A stretch of DNA of 64,000 nt, from NCBI GenBank assembly GCA_043228905.1, contig JBHGNT010000021.1, forward strand, positions 558,001 through 622,000, read 5' to 3'. Both the position numbers and the translations under genes were made by a program. Under the pieces are notes generated by a model that worked only from the letters and a program-made list of their open reading frames with translations, was not told where the DNA came from and did no database searches. This document shows positions 47,501 to 59,339 of this stretch, piece by piece. This DNA comes from Azolla caroliniana (Eukaryota > Polypodiophyta). Numbering within the stretch: the stretch's first letter is position 1; each line of letters starts with the position of its first letter.

Positions 47501-50500
47501 TTCTATGCTGTCTTGGCAAAAAGGAAATGAATTAGAGTTCTGTAGAGGCACTTTCCACCAAGAGATCCAAGGTCAATGAACAATCTCTTTACTGGGGAAT
47601 TATTTTCTCGTAACTGTGAAAACATACTAAGGCTCTACATTTTTGAGTTTTATAGGCTTATAGGCTTCTAAACTTGCAACAAAGGCACCCAATCAAATCT
47701 ACACAGTAGATTTCTTACATAGTGTGCGGATAGCACCCATCCCAAAATAGCTGCATGATGGCCACAATAGAGTTCTATAGAGGAACTATCCACCAAGAGA
47801 TTCACGTCCAGTGAACAATCTATGTACTCAGGGAACATGTTCTCATAACTGTGGAAACATACTAAGGCTCTACCTTTTTGAGCTTTATAGGCACATGGGC
47901 CTCTAGACTTACACTAAGGGCACCCAGTCAACTGCACACAATTGATTTCTTACATAGTGTACAGATAGAACCCATCACAAAATGATCACTTGATGGCCAC
48001 AAAAGCATGCTGGTTTAGCATAGCAAGATAAAAGACGAGATAATAAGTCAAAACAAACTAACACCAACTATAGACAGTATGAAGAGAGACAAAAAGAAAT
48101 TAAGTTAATATTAAAATTGTTTGGAGTCAAACATGGCCTATGAGACAAAACCAATACATCCAGTAATTTTACTTTGGGGTGCCAAATGAAAAAAAAAGAA
48201 ACTAAAAGTGCTCATGAATTTCTTTGATGATTGCCACAACTCCTATGTTAACTACTTTCTAAACTGATTTTCCTTTCAGTGACATCGCTTGTTTCATGAA
48301 CTCAATATTTTTCTTGAGATCTAACTATGCATTCCATTTTTTCCAATTGTCCTTCCTATGCAATGTTCTGCCTTGATACCATCAAGCATTTAGATCTGGG
48401 TATGGTTCTTGAAGGTTTTTAGGCACATTTGTATCAACAATGTTACATGGGTGAGTTGTAATTGCAATACTTTTATTTTTTTGACCGTCAGAGAAATTTA
48501 CAACATACAAGCTCACAAACACTTGAATTCATAGCTTGTTTACAAGCTGCAACAATAGAGATGACACTCTCCGTGAGATAGAATCTTACATCTGTTTTGC
48601 TAATAAATAAAGAATTTTATGTTTCTAGATTCTACACACTCCCTCAATAAGTACTAGAAACAGATTTTACATCTCTCTTGGTTTTTTGAAGATTTATTTT
48701 CGTGGCAACTAATTTGCATGCACTAGCATCTTTCCAGTGGACTGATTAATTGGCAACTACAATTTATTTAACTACACATCATCTAGGAAATGTTTTCATG
48801 ATTTGTAGATTTGTAATTTTACTGTGGCTAATTTCGTTTCAGATGGAACATTGCACATTTTTGTTAATACCGAATACAAATAGAATCAAGAAGAGAAATA
48901 ATGGCTACCATATGTTTAGCATAGTTTTGTTGTGCTTTTGGAATTGTTGGACCAAAAAGAATTGTAACCAATTAAAAATTAAAAGCGTTTGAAGATAGGA
49001 AGCACTGTACTAGCTTTTTTTCACTCATATAACCTGATTGTGATTGGACACTTTCTATACATTGTTAGAGTCTTCATGAATGCATATGTAATGATGTTTA
49101 TTCTTTTGATGCACAAACCTTTTTGAGTTCTTGAAGCATATCATGCAACATTTAATTAAAAGAATCACTGGAATTTTGCGGCAGGTCTATTTTTGTAGGG
49201 GATGTGGTTGTGTTTAATGATCCAATTGACTCAAAGACAGAGCGTGTGCGACGAGTTGCTGCAGTTGAGGGTGAAGAAATGGTTTCAATAAATGAAAACG
49301 ATAAACCATTTGAGCTAGAAAGAGGGGCTTGTTGGGTGCTCTGTGACAATGACTTGGTGAAACCTAAGGTATTACGAATGCTTTAAACTTGTTTCTCTAA
49401 AGAATTGGAAATCTAGATGACTTTCTTGTGTTTATATTGTAACAAGGATAGAAGGATGAAATTGTTGGAAGAGATGACGGTGTGATCAGTTACTCCAAAC
49501 ACCAAGGATGTGGACTGTTGTGTGAGGAGAGAGAGAAAGTAGAGAAAACTGTGCAGAAAAATGGAGAGGAAACCCTAGCCGCTAAAGTCCCTATCTCATT
49601 ATGAGAGATTTGGAACTAATTCTTATTGATAAGTAACTTTTAGGTCATTTGGGCATGTTCGCACATGGTCCATGACCAAAAGTTATAAAGATAATGTAAA
49701 TGCCTATAACCCCCCAAATTGAGGCCAAAAATATAGTAAAGATATGTCTAGAAAGCTCTCAAGGGAGCTCTCATATGGAAGGTTCAAAATATACAAAAAA
49801 GGAGTCCTTGGAGCCTTTATCCCCAACAACCTCCCACTTAAAGGACCAAGGAGGCTCCTTTAAGCTAAGTAACTCCCACCATCAGCATATATAGCTAATA
49901 TTCTGCCTTGCTTTGACACTTTGTTATAGCATCTGCAGGATTTTGTGAAGTATTGACCTTGATCAAAGGGATTTGTCCATCCTCTAGCACATCTCGAATG
50001 AAGTGGTATCTTACATCAATATGCATCTGCAAGATTTTGTGAAGTATTGACCTTGATCAAAGTGATTAGGCCATTCTCAAGCACATCTCTGATGAAGTGG
50101 TATCTCACATCAATATGCTTTGTGGGAGCATGAAACATTGCATTCTTTGCAATACATATGGCACTCTGGCTATCACATCCAAGAACAAGTGCCTTTTCAG
50201 GTATCCCAAACTCATTGTACAAGCGGGCTAACTAAATGGCTTCATTGGACGTCTTTGTGGCTGAAATATATTCAGCCTCTGTAGTAGATAATGTGACTAT
50301 TCTTTGAAGTCAGAGCACCATGAAATAGCACCACTTGCAAGGGTGTATATGTAGCCACTTGTGGACATGCGTGTATCCACATTACCTGCCATGTTTGAAT
50401 CACAAAATCCTTTTAACTCTAATGGACCCTTAGCATAACATAGGCATTTACCTTTGGTCCCTTTCAACTATCTCAAAATAGATTTGATTGCCTCCAATGA

Positions 50501-52238
50501 GCTCTACCAGGATTAGCTATGAATCTGCTAACAACTTTGACTGCATGAACAATGTTTTGCCGAGTGGCAACCATAGCATACATAAGTGAACCACAAGCTG
50601 ATGCATATGGAACATTCTTCATGTAATTGGCTGTATCATGGTCTTTTAGACAATCTTCCTTGGAAATCTTAACATGTGGCTGCAATGGCACTCCAAGAGG
50701 CGTAGCATCCTTTTTAGTGTATAAATAGTGATCTGCATGGCTTCTTTTGAACCCATGTTTGAGCATAAACGCATCAAGCTTCTTATACCATTGTCTAGGG
50801 GCCTGTTTCAGCCCATATAAGCTGCTCTTCACCTTGCACATGCAAGAATATGCATACCTTATCTGTTGAGCTCAGAATATGTTGTTATTCAACCTTCAGA
50901 ACTATCATGAGCTACGTGACCATTGCAATATCCAAGGGATAAAATCTCTTGGAGGAGCCTTTAAAATGTAATAGAATACAAGAACCCTAGACTGTAGGCT
51001 ACTCTAAAATTATAGATGCACCTAATCTAAGAAATTCAATCCTATTAGATTTCTCATTGATGAACTTTTCCTGATGATATCACATGGAGAGCTGATGAGA
51101 CTTGTGCCATAAGTTTTGTAGAATTATTTTTTGAAGATGCTTGATCATGCCTTTGTTTTTTTCTAAAGATTCAAAGTAAACCAGATTATTCTCACAAGAA
51201 TAAGTGCCTTTTGGTGGTATCTTCATCTAGAGTCCAATTCAATAGGTTCTCAAGAAATTCATTTTTCTAATTGTCAAACCTTAATGAAGATCTTCGTAAA
51301 TATTTAAGAATGGTGGAAACTAAAGATTAAGACTAAAGGTTTAAAAGATATGGGAGAGAATTTTGGTTTTGGATGCATTTATGGAATCTCAGGTTTCCTA
51401 GTGGATTACTTATTTTATAAGAATCATTGCCATATTGGGCTCCTAGATGGTACTTAATCTGGGGGGTTTTGCTCATGATCTTAATTGTGAGGTGGGTTCA
51501 TGCTGGCGGAATCCCTTAATCAGAAGATATAATCATTTGTGGATGGAGATTTATTTTTATATATACAAGACACATGGGTATATATGTTCATGCATGCAGA
51601 TTATATATATATATTATATTAAAGGGAAAAGTACCAGGATACCCCTAGAAGTTCGTCTATTTATCAGAATGCCCTTGGAAGTTCCAAATTTACCAAACTA
51701 CCCCCATGTCCAAAAAAGTACACTTTATAAAGTAATTAAACACTCAAATCTTTGGTAAATAGAGCTAATTCGGGTCCATTTCTTCCATCGTTGGTAAATA
51801 GGGCTTGTAGATTTGAGTGTATAATTACTTTATAAAGTGTAATGTTTTGGACATAGGGGTAGTTTGGTAAATTTGGAACTTCCAGGGGCATTCTGGTAAA
51901 TAGACGAACTTCCAGGGGTATCCTGGTACTTCTCCCTAGATTAAATATAGTATATAGGGAGAGACCTACACACATGCATGTACATAATTGTGTGTGTGTG
52001 TGTATGCACACACATTTATGTACATGTATGTATTGCATGTGTGTAATATTGGAAGAGGGAGAGAGAGACTGAGAGTGCATTACAGGAAGCTGCTGACAGC
52101 AGGAGCTTTGGACCTTTGAGCATGGGAAGCATATTAGGGAGGGTGATATATGCCATGCAAACGAAATCTGACCATGGTCAGATCAAAAACAGGTTTTCCC
52201 AATGCACTTTGTGCATATCACTGAAAATTCTGTGGTAA
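44551..52238 (+). CDS. S26 signal-peptidase-like protein, catalytic residues lost (4 exons)
   Basis: Exons 44551-44622, 45896-46068, 49185-49368 and 52086-52238 join in frame to 193 residues with GT-AG introns. The product matches the small plant group annotated as peptidase S24/S26 family (Arabidopsis At2g31140/At1g06200 type): N-terminal MASSIHRLRYF, the box around NMEPTF (59-64), LLIRKVP, the strand SIFVGDVVVFNDP (83-95), VRRVAAVEGEEM (103-114), and near the end DSRSFGPLSM and ILGRVIYAM. In true type I signal peptidases and IMP1/IMP2 the first box carries a serine (SMxPT) and the second a lysine (KRV). Here they are N59 and R104, so proteolysis is not expected. Introns are large (1.3, 3.1, 2.7 kb) and full of repeats, including a copia fragment and a foldback element. 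The last ~20 residues look lineage-specific. Confidence 0.9.
45119..45535. repeat. Nested ~46-bp tandem repeat in S26-like intron 1
   Basis: A unit ATTCTATAGGACCTTAGTGT plus AAAGCGATTGGAAAACTTT recurs at 45161, 45207, 45253 and 45298. A longer module beginning AGACTGAACTCCC...CATGCATGAAACAATACCCC flanks and interleaves with it (near 45123, 45350 and 45445). Copies differ slightly, suggesting unequal exchange at two unit sizes. Confidence 0.9.
47534..48003. repeat. 235-bp diverged tandem duplication
   Basis: Two copies start with AGAGTTCTGTAGAGG (47534) and AGAGTTCTATAGAGG (47769) and stay alignable to ATGGCCACAA. Differences are scattered, so the duplication is old. It lies in intron 2 of the S26-like gene. 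Confidence 0.85.
48090..48190 (-). mobile_element. Possible third RTE-like LINE 3' tail
   Basis: GTCAAACATGGCCTATGAGAC closely resembles the block in the tails at 6205 and 26352, and an AT-rich motif precedes it. Similarity fades quickly, so this is tentative. Confidence 0.4.
49915..50850 (-). mobile_element. Ty1/copia pol fragment with internal deletion
   Basis: On the minus strand 50841-50473 encodes KSSLYGLKQAPRQWYKKLDA (reverse transcriptase). It then jumps past the YVDD catalytic block to PYASACGSLMYAMVATRQNI. 50222-50016 encodes the RNase H part (GCDSQSAICIAKN, TKHIDVRYHFIRD). Stops and a missing catalytic centre show it is dead. It lies antisense within intron 3 of the S26-like gene, and its 3' portion contains a 94-bp tandem duplication. 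Confidence 0.88.
49929..50117. repeat. 94-bp tandem duplication inside the copia fragment
   Basis: GCATCTGCAGGATTTTGTG (49929) and GCATCTGCAAGATTTTGTG (50023) begin two adjacent copies of the RNase H region, each ending near CACATCAATATG. They differ at several bases, so the event predates recent decay. Confidence 0.9.
51630..51930. mobile_element. Foldback element: 122-bp inverted repeat, 57-bp spacer
   Basis: The left arm (51630-51751) and right arm (51809-51930) are inverted copies with about 10 differences over 122 bp. Weaker pairing extends a few bases further out. Both arms carry AAGTTC...GAATGCCC and ACTTTATAAAGT. A transcript of S26-like intron 3 would form a long hairpin here. The apparent ORFs on each strand are artefacts of the symmetry. 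Confidence 0.93.
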
Positions 52239-52239
52239 A

Positions 52240-52975
52240 GATTTTTGTTTAAATTTCACTTACTTGGATCTTATGAACATTCAGTGAAGAAGCTTTGCAA
52301 GAAGACTCACCTATTTTAACAGTTGAGTGTGATCTTGATGAGCTAGCGGAGTACGACAAGATGTAGATCTATTGACCTTGCGGATCTCTTTTTAATGAAA
52401 TAAGGGAGACATTGGAAAGGCTGACTTTGGAGGAGGGCATCAAGAAAGATTTGAGAGGGTTACCAACTGAGTCGGAAATGCAAATAGGTTGGTGAATAGA
52501 TAGATGGATTTTGGGATGCTTCTCTTCAAGGACAACAGAAATAAACAGACTTTAAAAGCACCACATATACTTTTCCTATGCAAAATTTAGGATTCAAAGC
52601 TCCCATTCCATCTATTATTTTGTATGCTTTTGATTTGCTGAAAATTTCAAAACAAATACAGGATGAGGAATGCAGGGGGAAATTACTACATCATGCTTTC
52701 CTGGAGTATGTAAGGAGTTTATTAAGATGGAACCCTGGACGATATATAGTTTTAAGGGAGTCTTGATCCCAAATTCATGAATGTCTTAGAAAGGCATTTG
52801 GGCATCATGGATGCATTCCTGAATTATTTTATAGCCTGCTGTTAACGATTACAATGATTTGGATACTTGTATTCTATTGTTTTCATGTTTCCAACCAATG
52901 TAAATTCTTATTTGGGGGTACACAAGCACTGTTGTTTCTTGATTGGTGTCAAATTCTTGCATTCCGATGTTCAGA

Positions 52976-53015
<40 letters not shown>

Positions 53016-54372
53016 CGCGCGTGTGTGTACATATCCCAGTTTTCTTCAAATGCTCTGCTCTACTTGACGTAGTTTTGGTTTTTTTTTTCATACCTTTACA
53101 TGTTTGCTAATTCTTTAAGTACCAGAGCAAGAGTACTAACAGCAAAAACTGATGTGAATATGCGCCTACAAAGTAGATGACACGTTTTGCATAGCATAAT
53201 GAAAACTATTTCACTACTCACTGAAATTTTGTTCCAAAAATGATCTTGAAAGAGACACTTAACACGTGTAAGTTTAAACTCTGTTTTCGTTCTTTCTGTG
53301 CCTAGATGAATCCATGAATTTGTTTCTGTTTCCAAATATGATGGTATTTATATTTCATTTAATTGTGAAGCAATATGTTTATCACTTTGTAAATTATTGT
53401 AATTATAATCTTTGTTTTTGTGTTCTGTAATGATAATCACAGACTATATCTTATCTCTTGAGCATTGAATCTGGTGAGTGGTTTGGAAGCATTTAGATTT
53501 GTATATACTTATGATGCTCAACTGTAGCCATAGTGTAGATGTCAATAAGCTAACTAAACAAATGTGTAGACAAAAGTTTCTAGTTTCTCACAAAAATATC
53601 AGGCAGTCAAAGGATAATGCCCTTTCCATGTATTATTTTAGGTCAAAATATAGGAGATTTGTAGAATGGAGTATGGACATGACTACGATTTTCATGAGTT
53701 AACAATGTGCAAGTAGATTGTAGAGACAAGATCACACCGGAAAGTGTCTTCTGTATGTGGCAAACTAAGCTAACTCTAATGCACCAAAAGTTGCCAGCTA
53801 GACAAAGGTTGAGAAATCGGTTCACAACTTGGAAATTGTTGAGTTACCATAAATATCTCTCATCTTCGATCTTGCACCATATACCTCAACACCATATATC
53901 TCATTAATGCACATTGTATAAATGCTTGAAATAGTATCAATAGACAATTGTGTTGTTAAAAGTGGTTTTAAAATCATTTGCATTTAATAACATGAGCACC
54001 AAGTTTTTTTACTTAAGAATATGGTGGAAATTTGTATCTCTGTACTTTAATTTTTCAAAGGGAACCCGGAATACTAAGACAAAAAAATAAAGCTCAATGA
54101 TGACATATATGACTTTTGTAACTAACTTAAAGATGGCATAAAATGAATTGACAAAAAGACACATAAAGTGATAGAAGGAAGTTATGAGTTCACTACAAGA
54201 ACAATTCAAAGCTTGAGAAAAAAAAATGCATGTGCGCAAAACACTTGCACAATAAGATTAAGTACTAGTTGTCAAGACATAATTATAAAATGATACATTC
54301 ACTCATTGTACAATATGGTGCATGTTTGTTATGCAAATATACAAAGTCATTATGCATATTTGAGGTGTAAAC
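52240..54372. other. Intergenic DNA downstream of the S26-like gene
   Basis: No gene is supported. A GT-GC-GT alternating tract (about 52977-53029) is the only clear structure. The presumed 3' UTR of the S26-like gene lies at the left end. Confidence 0.45.
52977..53029. repeat. GT/GC alternating purine-pyrimidine tract
   Basis: About 50 bp of strictly alternating sequence: ACACGT, then GT units, then GC units, then GT units. Such a tract favours Z-DNA under supercoiling. Confidence 0.95.
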
Positions 54373-54736
54373 TAGGGATCGGCAAAGGTTAGGTTTGGGC
54401 TTAGCCGGTTTGGCCTGATCCAAGCCAAACCGGCTAAGCCTAAACCGTTTTGGGGATCTCAAACCTGAACTGAATTGAACCGAACCGTTTCACAAATCAA
54501 TTTAGGCTAAACCGGTTTGTGAACTAGTTTGGTAAACGGCTTGGAAACCTCTCTCTCTCTCTCTCTTTCCCCTTGTCTGTTGTCTCCCTCCCTCCCTCTC
54601 TTTCTCTCTCTCCCCCTCTCTCTCTCTAAAGTTTCTAAACGGCTTGAGCCAGTTTGGCGAGGCTCAAGCCAAGTCAAGCCGCTAAGCCGGCTAAGCCAAA
54701 CGGTTTAGGGTTGAGCTGAGCCGTTGCCGATCCCTA
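54373..54736. mobile_element. hAT-type MITE, 364 bp
   Basis: A perfect 13-bp terminal inverted repeat, TAGGGATCGGCAA (54373-54385) and its complement (54724-54736), bounds a non-coding element. The subterminal parts are packed with direct and inverted copies of a GCCAAACCGG/CCGGTTTGGC-like motif, and the middle is a CT-rich tract. A target duplication is degraded (GTGTAAAC on the left; CTGTAAAC two bases off the right end). Confidence 0.85.
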
Positions 54737-54739
54737 CAC

Positions 54740-55551
54740 TGTAAACCTTATCAACTATTTGATACACTACACATAGAACAAAAAATGTGCCAAGTATCTT
54801 ATCTATTTCGTGCAAAACAAACTTCACTTTTCCAAATTTATCCATGTGCATACATACATTTAATCCATCCAAAAAAATTCAATTTGATATGTGGGTGAAA
54901 GATTACAAAAACTAAAATTTATCCATGTGACTTTGTTTAAAATACATGGACAAAGAATCAAATTAACGCACGGTAAAAGGATTGAAAAATCAATCGGTGT
55001 CACTCTCTCTATATCTATTTCTTTGTAACGACCTTACCCCAAAGTAAGGTGTTTGACTGAAAACCCATGGGTTCAAAGCTAGACAATCACATCACTAGAT
55101 GCCACTATTTGAATGTTAGAATTGAACATATGATCTTCGAGTCACTTGTGGATAGCCTTATCAACTAAGTTATAAATTATAATTGTATCTTTCTCTCTAA
55201 ACTAGTATGCACATCATGCACATGATTTGTATTTTTTATGGTTGTCATCGAGCGACCTAAGACAATAAATATACGAGTTCAGAAATAAAATAAGTTATGA
55301 TCTGCATGAGTGCAGATCACATTGCCAATTTTGGTCAAAAACATCAATAGCTTGCAACAAAATGAGATTTAAGCCTTTATTTTATGTTGAAAAGAACAAT
55401 TTTTTCATTTTTTAAATAAAAGAAGCTAACCGAATCATATTACCCATTAGTGCTAGAAAATAAAAGAAACATACCAAAATTCTAGGAATGAAGTGAAGGT
55501 TATGATAATAATTATTTCTCATGCTAGTGTCATTACGTTGATCTTTGTTTG
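54740..55551. other. AT-rich spacer between the two hAT MITEs
   Basis: Non-coding. GGGTTCAAAGC near 55070 is a weak B-box-like match without a convincing A box. Confidence 0.3.
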
Positions 55552-55559
55552 ATGTAAGG

Positions 55560-56288
55560 TAGGAATTAAGCAATGGTTTGGCCTTATCCAAGCCAAATTG
55601 GTTAAGCCTAAACCGTTTGGGGTTCTCAAACCTGAACTGAATCGATCCCTAAACTGGTTTAGGCTAAACCAGTTTGGCCTAAACCAATTGAGGAACCGGT
55701 TTGTGAAGCGGTTTGGGACAAAAAAGCTGAAGATACCCAATAAAACACCACTACCACTACCACTTCCTCCTCATAACTCCCACCCCCTCGGCCTTACCAC
55801 TGATGAGTCAAACTCAACTCCAAGTGCCACCACCACGACTCCCTCTTTGTAGACTACTATGATTGGTCGGGTGACATCCATGAATCCCTTGCCTCCCACT
55901 ACCCGAACCATGAGACCCAAGGCTATGGCGACCTATCACTCTCGGTGATCCAACCCTTCTCCAAAGAATGTATATAGCGTTGTTGAACAACACGGAGGTT
56001 CCCTGATTGTCCACTATGCAAGCTCTCTCTCCCTCTCCCTCCCTCCCTCTCTCGTCACTCAACACTATGTTACCTAAGGCTTCCTATCAATGAGACTCTG
56101 TCAACTTTCAAGTTCTAAGTTCTAAACCCTAATTCTTAAATTCCCATAAACGGCTTAAACAGTTTGATCCGGTTTGACAAGGCTAAAGCCAAACTGAGCC
56201 AACGTTTAGGTAGGCTCTAGCCGAGCCGAGTTGCTAAACCGGTTTAGCTAAACAGTTTAGGCTTGAGTCGAGACATTGTCGATCCCTA
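55560..56288. mobile_element. hAT-type MITE, 729 bp, with 8-bp target duplication
   Basis: This is related to the element at 54373. The right end reads TTGTCGATCCCTA and the left end TAGGAATTAAGCAA (a decayed version). Exact 8-bp direct repeats ATGTAAGG flank it at 55552-55559 and 56289-56296, as expected of the hAT superfamily. Subterminal regions again carry many AAACCGGTTT/GGCTAAACC motifs. The middle (about 55740-56100) is unrelated, more GC-rich sequence that may be captured DNA. Confidence 0.88.
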
Positions 56289-56299
56289 ATGTAAGGTAA

Positions 56300-58090
56300 A
56301 ATGGAATATGCTTAATGATATACAAAAGAAGTGCTGAAAACCAAAAACATATGGTGTTGAACTTGTCCAATGGGAGACGTGAACAGATAAAAGGAAAAGA
56401 GAATAAAGCATCTGGAATAAAAAAAGTAAGATCATACAAGGTTTTAGTGTAGACGAAATTCCAGAGCAAATACTTACACACTTTCAATGGCGTGCATCCA
56501 ATCAAAAAACAACTCATGAACATCCATCATTGTGTGAATTAGCATAATAAGTATTTTCTAATGATTTAATCAATGGAGTACATGACCAGATCAAACAAGT
56601 TCAAGAAGGAAGAGAATGTCGTAGGTAATGGTCAAATTCAACATTTGTGTGTGTTTGTGTGCTTTGATGTGCATGCATGCTGTCTTTACCCCTAAAGCAA
56701 AAATTATTTGGGCCACACCAACTTTACAAATGGTCCAAGCACCCATAGGGCACCTACTATTTACTATGCCATTTTCCATAAAGGGCATATTATGCCCACT
56801 CTCTCTTCATATCCCATGTGTACAAATGGTGTGTTGTCTCCTCCCAACTACCTAATTTATTTTGTTACATTCACACAAATACATAGGTGCCTCAATGGAC
56901 TCTCAAATATTGCTCCTCACAAAAAATATTGTGATCATGGGTTTCCTGGTGTACCAACTCGTAGGATAATTGCACGAGTAAAGGTTCATCAAACTTAGTA
57001 TGCTCTTAGTGAATGGTTTTGGAAGTGATTACACTAAATAACTTGTTTTGAAATTGTTTAGATATCAAGTACTCGAATGGGCATATGGAATTACTTAGTA
57101 GATGGATTTCAAGTATAGCTAGTAATATGATAAGTGTGAGACACATAAAATTGCTCAAGTAAATATTCAATTGTAGTTGCGAGATTTTACCTTACTACAA
57201 ATATTGTTTTCAGCAAAGCACAATCGTTCTATACATACGAAACTATTTTCGTACACATATTTACTGTTTAGGTACATATGTATAATACCTCGTAGATGGT
57301 GTTATATGTTTTATATCTTAAAGTTGTCCTCTCAAAGTGCTTGTTTTTTTTGTTTAATACCGTACATAACATATTGGTGTAAAAAGTGGTATCAAACATA
57401 CTTATCCAAAAAGAGAGCTCCAAATATCATAATTTATAAATATTAAAAATGACACAAAATTGTATTCAAATTTCCAAGTTGTGGGAAGTAGGATTCAAAG
57501 ACTCATCTTGAAGCTGAACAAAGAAGAGTAGCACTTCTGTCCATCATAACTCATGTCATGGTTGCATTATTGTCCTTTCTAGCTAAATAAAAAAATGAAG
57601 AGGTTGATGCCTAAATGACATTGGAATGTTAGCTACTACGCTTACACGCCAAAGACAATATGAAATTGATCTCAAGCATCATGTGATGGAATGGCTCATG
57701 TTGTGGTCCTTGTTGTAATCCATATAATTTGTATTGGTTTTCTTGGGAAATAGGAATCGACAACAGTTTGGAAGTTTCCAATTTATTGTAATTGTAATAT
57801 GTAACCATTTTAGACTAGAAGTTTGTTTTAGAAAATGAAATGAGATAGTAAAGTACTATTCCATAAATGTTTAACAAATATGATTTTAGTTATTTTTAGC
57901 TTGAGAGGTACTTAACCCACATTAATATGTTCAATACATATAGCACACATATACACTATACATAACATAGTTGACAACCATGATGCGTGTACACTTATAT
58001 AGATGCATACTTTCTACTCACACATTCATGTACCTACAAACATATACTTATATTTCTTTAACTCTACGTACGTATAACAACTTTTTCTGC
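56300..58090. other. AT-rich intergenic stretch
   Basis: No gene or element was recognised. TAACAACTTTTT(C/T) recurs twice near 58075-58140 at the decayed end of the neighbouring L1 copy. Confidence 0.4.
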
Positions 58091-58094
58091 AACC

Positions 58095-58838
58095 AGCAAA
58101 AGACAACTTGGCTAAACTCCATAATAACAACTTTTTTCGCAATGAGAATAAGAGGGGTGCCACTTGATTTTCCATTGAAAGATCAAAACCTATGGTACAT
58201 CCTAGTACCAAACTGTGAACCTAATGGTATTTACCGAAATTGCGGATGTGGATTCCATGAAGGAGGATTAACATCCCCAACCCGAAATGCAAAGAACTTG
58301 TTCCAATTAACCAGTGCACCTGAAGCCTTACAGAATGTGGATATGGCCAAATCTGTTTTTTGCAAATTTTCCAAATCACCTTTTAAGTATAGGGTTGTGT
58401 CGTCTGCAAATTCAACGTCCCTTACTTCTATATGTGAGGGTGGAATGCATAGTCCCCCGTATACCAATATCACTAGCATTCAAAAGAGAAACCATTGCCT
58501 CAGTGAAAAACAGAAACATGAAAGGAGCCAAAGGACAACCCTGGCGAACTGATCGAGAAATAGAAAACAAAGGGCCATAATTCCTAGCCAGTAAGACTCA
58601 ACTTTGTGCATAATTATATAATGAAGAAATACCTCTTATCCATTCTTTCGAGAACCCAAAATGAGCCAATACACCTTGTAAAAATTCCCAATCAACACGA
58701 TCATAAGCTTTCTCAAAATCAAGCATAACAATGGCCAACTTTTGATTAGATTTGGCCGTCAAGGCCATAGATTCCCAAAATGCTCCTTTCTCAAATGAAT
58801 CCAGTTTGAGTTGGATGTATAAATGTAGGCATTATAAT
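58095..58838 (-). mobile_element. L1-type LINE reverse-transcriptase fragment
   Basis: Reading the minus strand from 58838 gives, with frame changes, PTQTGFI (RT block 1), DFEKAYDRVDWEFLQG, VRQGCPLAPFMF, EFADDTTLYLKGDLENLQ (the catalytic DD box as FADD) and LGCTIGFDLSMENQVAPLL to LSFAG. This is the plant L1 order. Several frame shifts and the lack of ORF ends show a dead fragment. Its start coincides with the presumed LTR boundary of the gypsy element. Confidence 0.85.
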
Positions 58839-59224
58839 TGTTACGGGCATGACCATATAATATCCCGTGGTAAGAATTTACCGTAGTATTCTATACACGT
58901 GGATAAGTGTGAGGGTTAAATGAGAGTGTAAAGAAGGGGAGGATTACTTTTAATCCTCGGGATTGAGACAACCCATTAGGTCAAGTGTGAACTTGCCTGG
59001 GGGCCTTGGGTATCGCTATAAATAAGAGGCCTAGCTACCCTCATTTGATCATCTTTTGACTACATCGAGACTCTGCTCGTGTGGTGGGTCAACTCTCGTA
59101 CCTGGTGCGCAGATTTTTTTTACTAATGTTTCTTTGTTTTTCATTTGTCTTTTGATTGATGCTGATCGATCGTTGTGCGGTTGGCCTTGATCCAGACAAC
59201 GATCAACAAAGAACTTCGGTAACT
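58839..59224 (+). mobile_element. Putative 5' LTR of the Ty3/gypsy element
   Basis: The start TGTTACGGGC falls exactly where L1 coding similarity stops. A TATAAATA box lies at 59017-59024 with a pol II-like spacing to the rest of the leader. The end is uncertain: GGTAAC at about 59218-59223 mirrors GTTAC at the start. No convincing tRNA primer-binding site was found next to it, and the 3' LTR is outside the window. Confidence 0.45.
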
Positions 59225-59339
59225 CTTTCCATATTTTTTTTTTCTATTCTCTTTTCTCCCATCTAATCATGTGTTTAGTTTATATGTAATTTTTTTCATT
59301 AAGTCAATGATGTTGTAGTGGTCTTTAATTGATTATCTA

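Noticed and set aside
51447-52080. Two similar ORFs on opposite strands
   Set aside because: Both are readings of the same inverted repeat; the similarity is a consequence of the palindrome.
52854-53091. ORFs on both strands with VCVCVC / HTHTHT runs
   Set aside because: Translation of the GT/GC dinucleotide tract.
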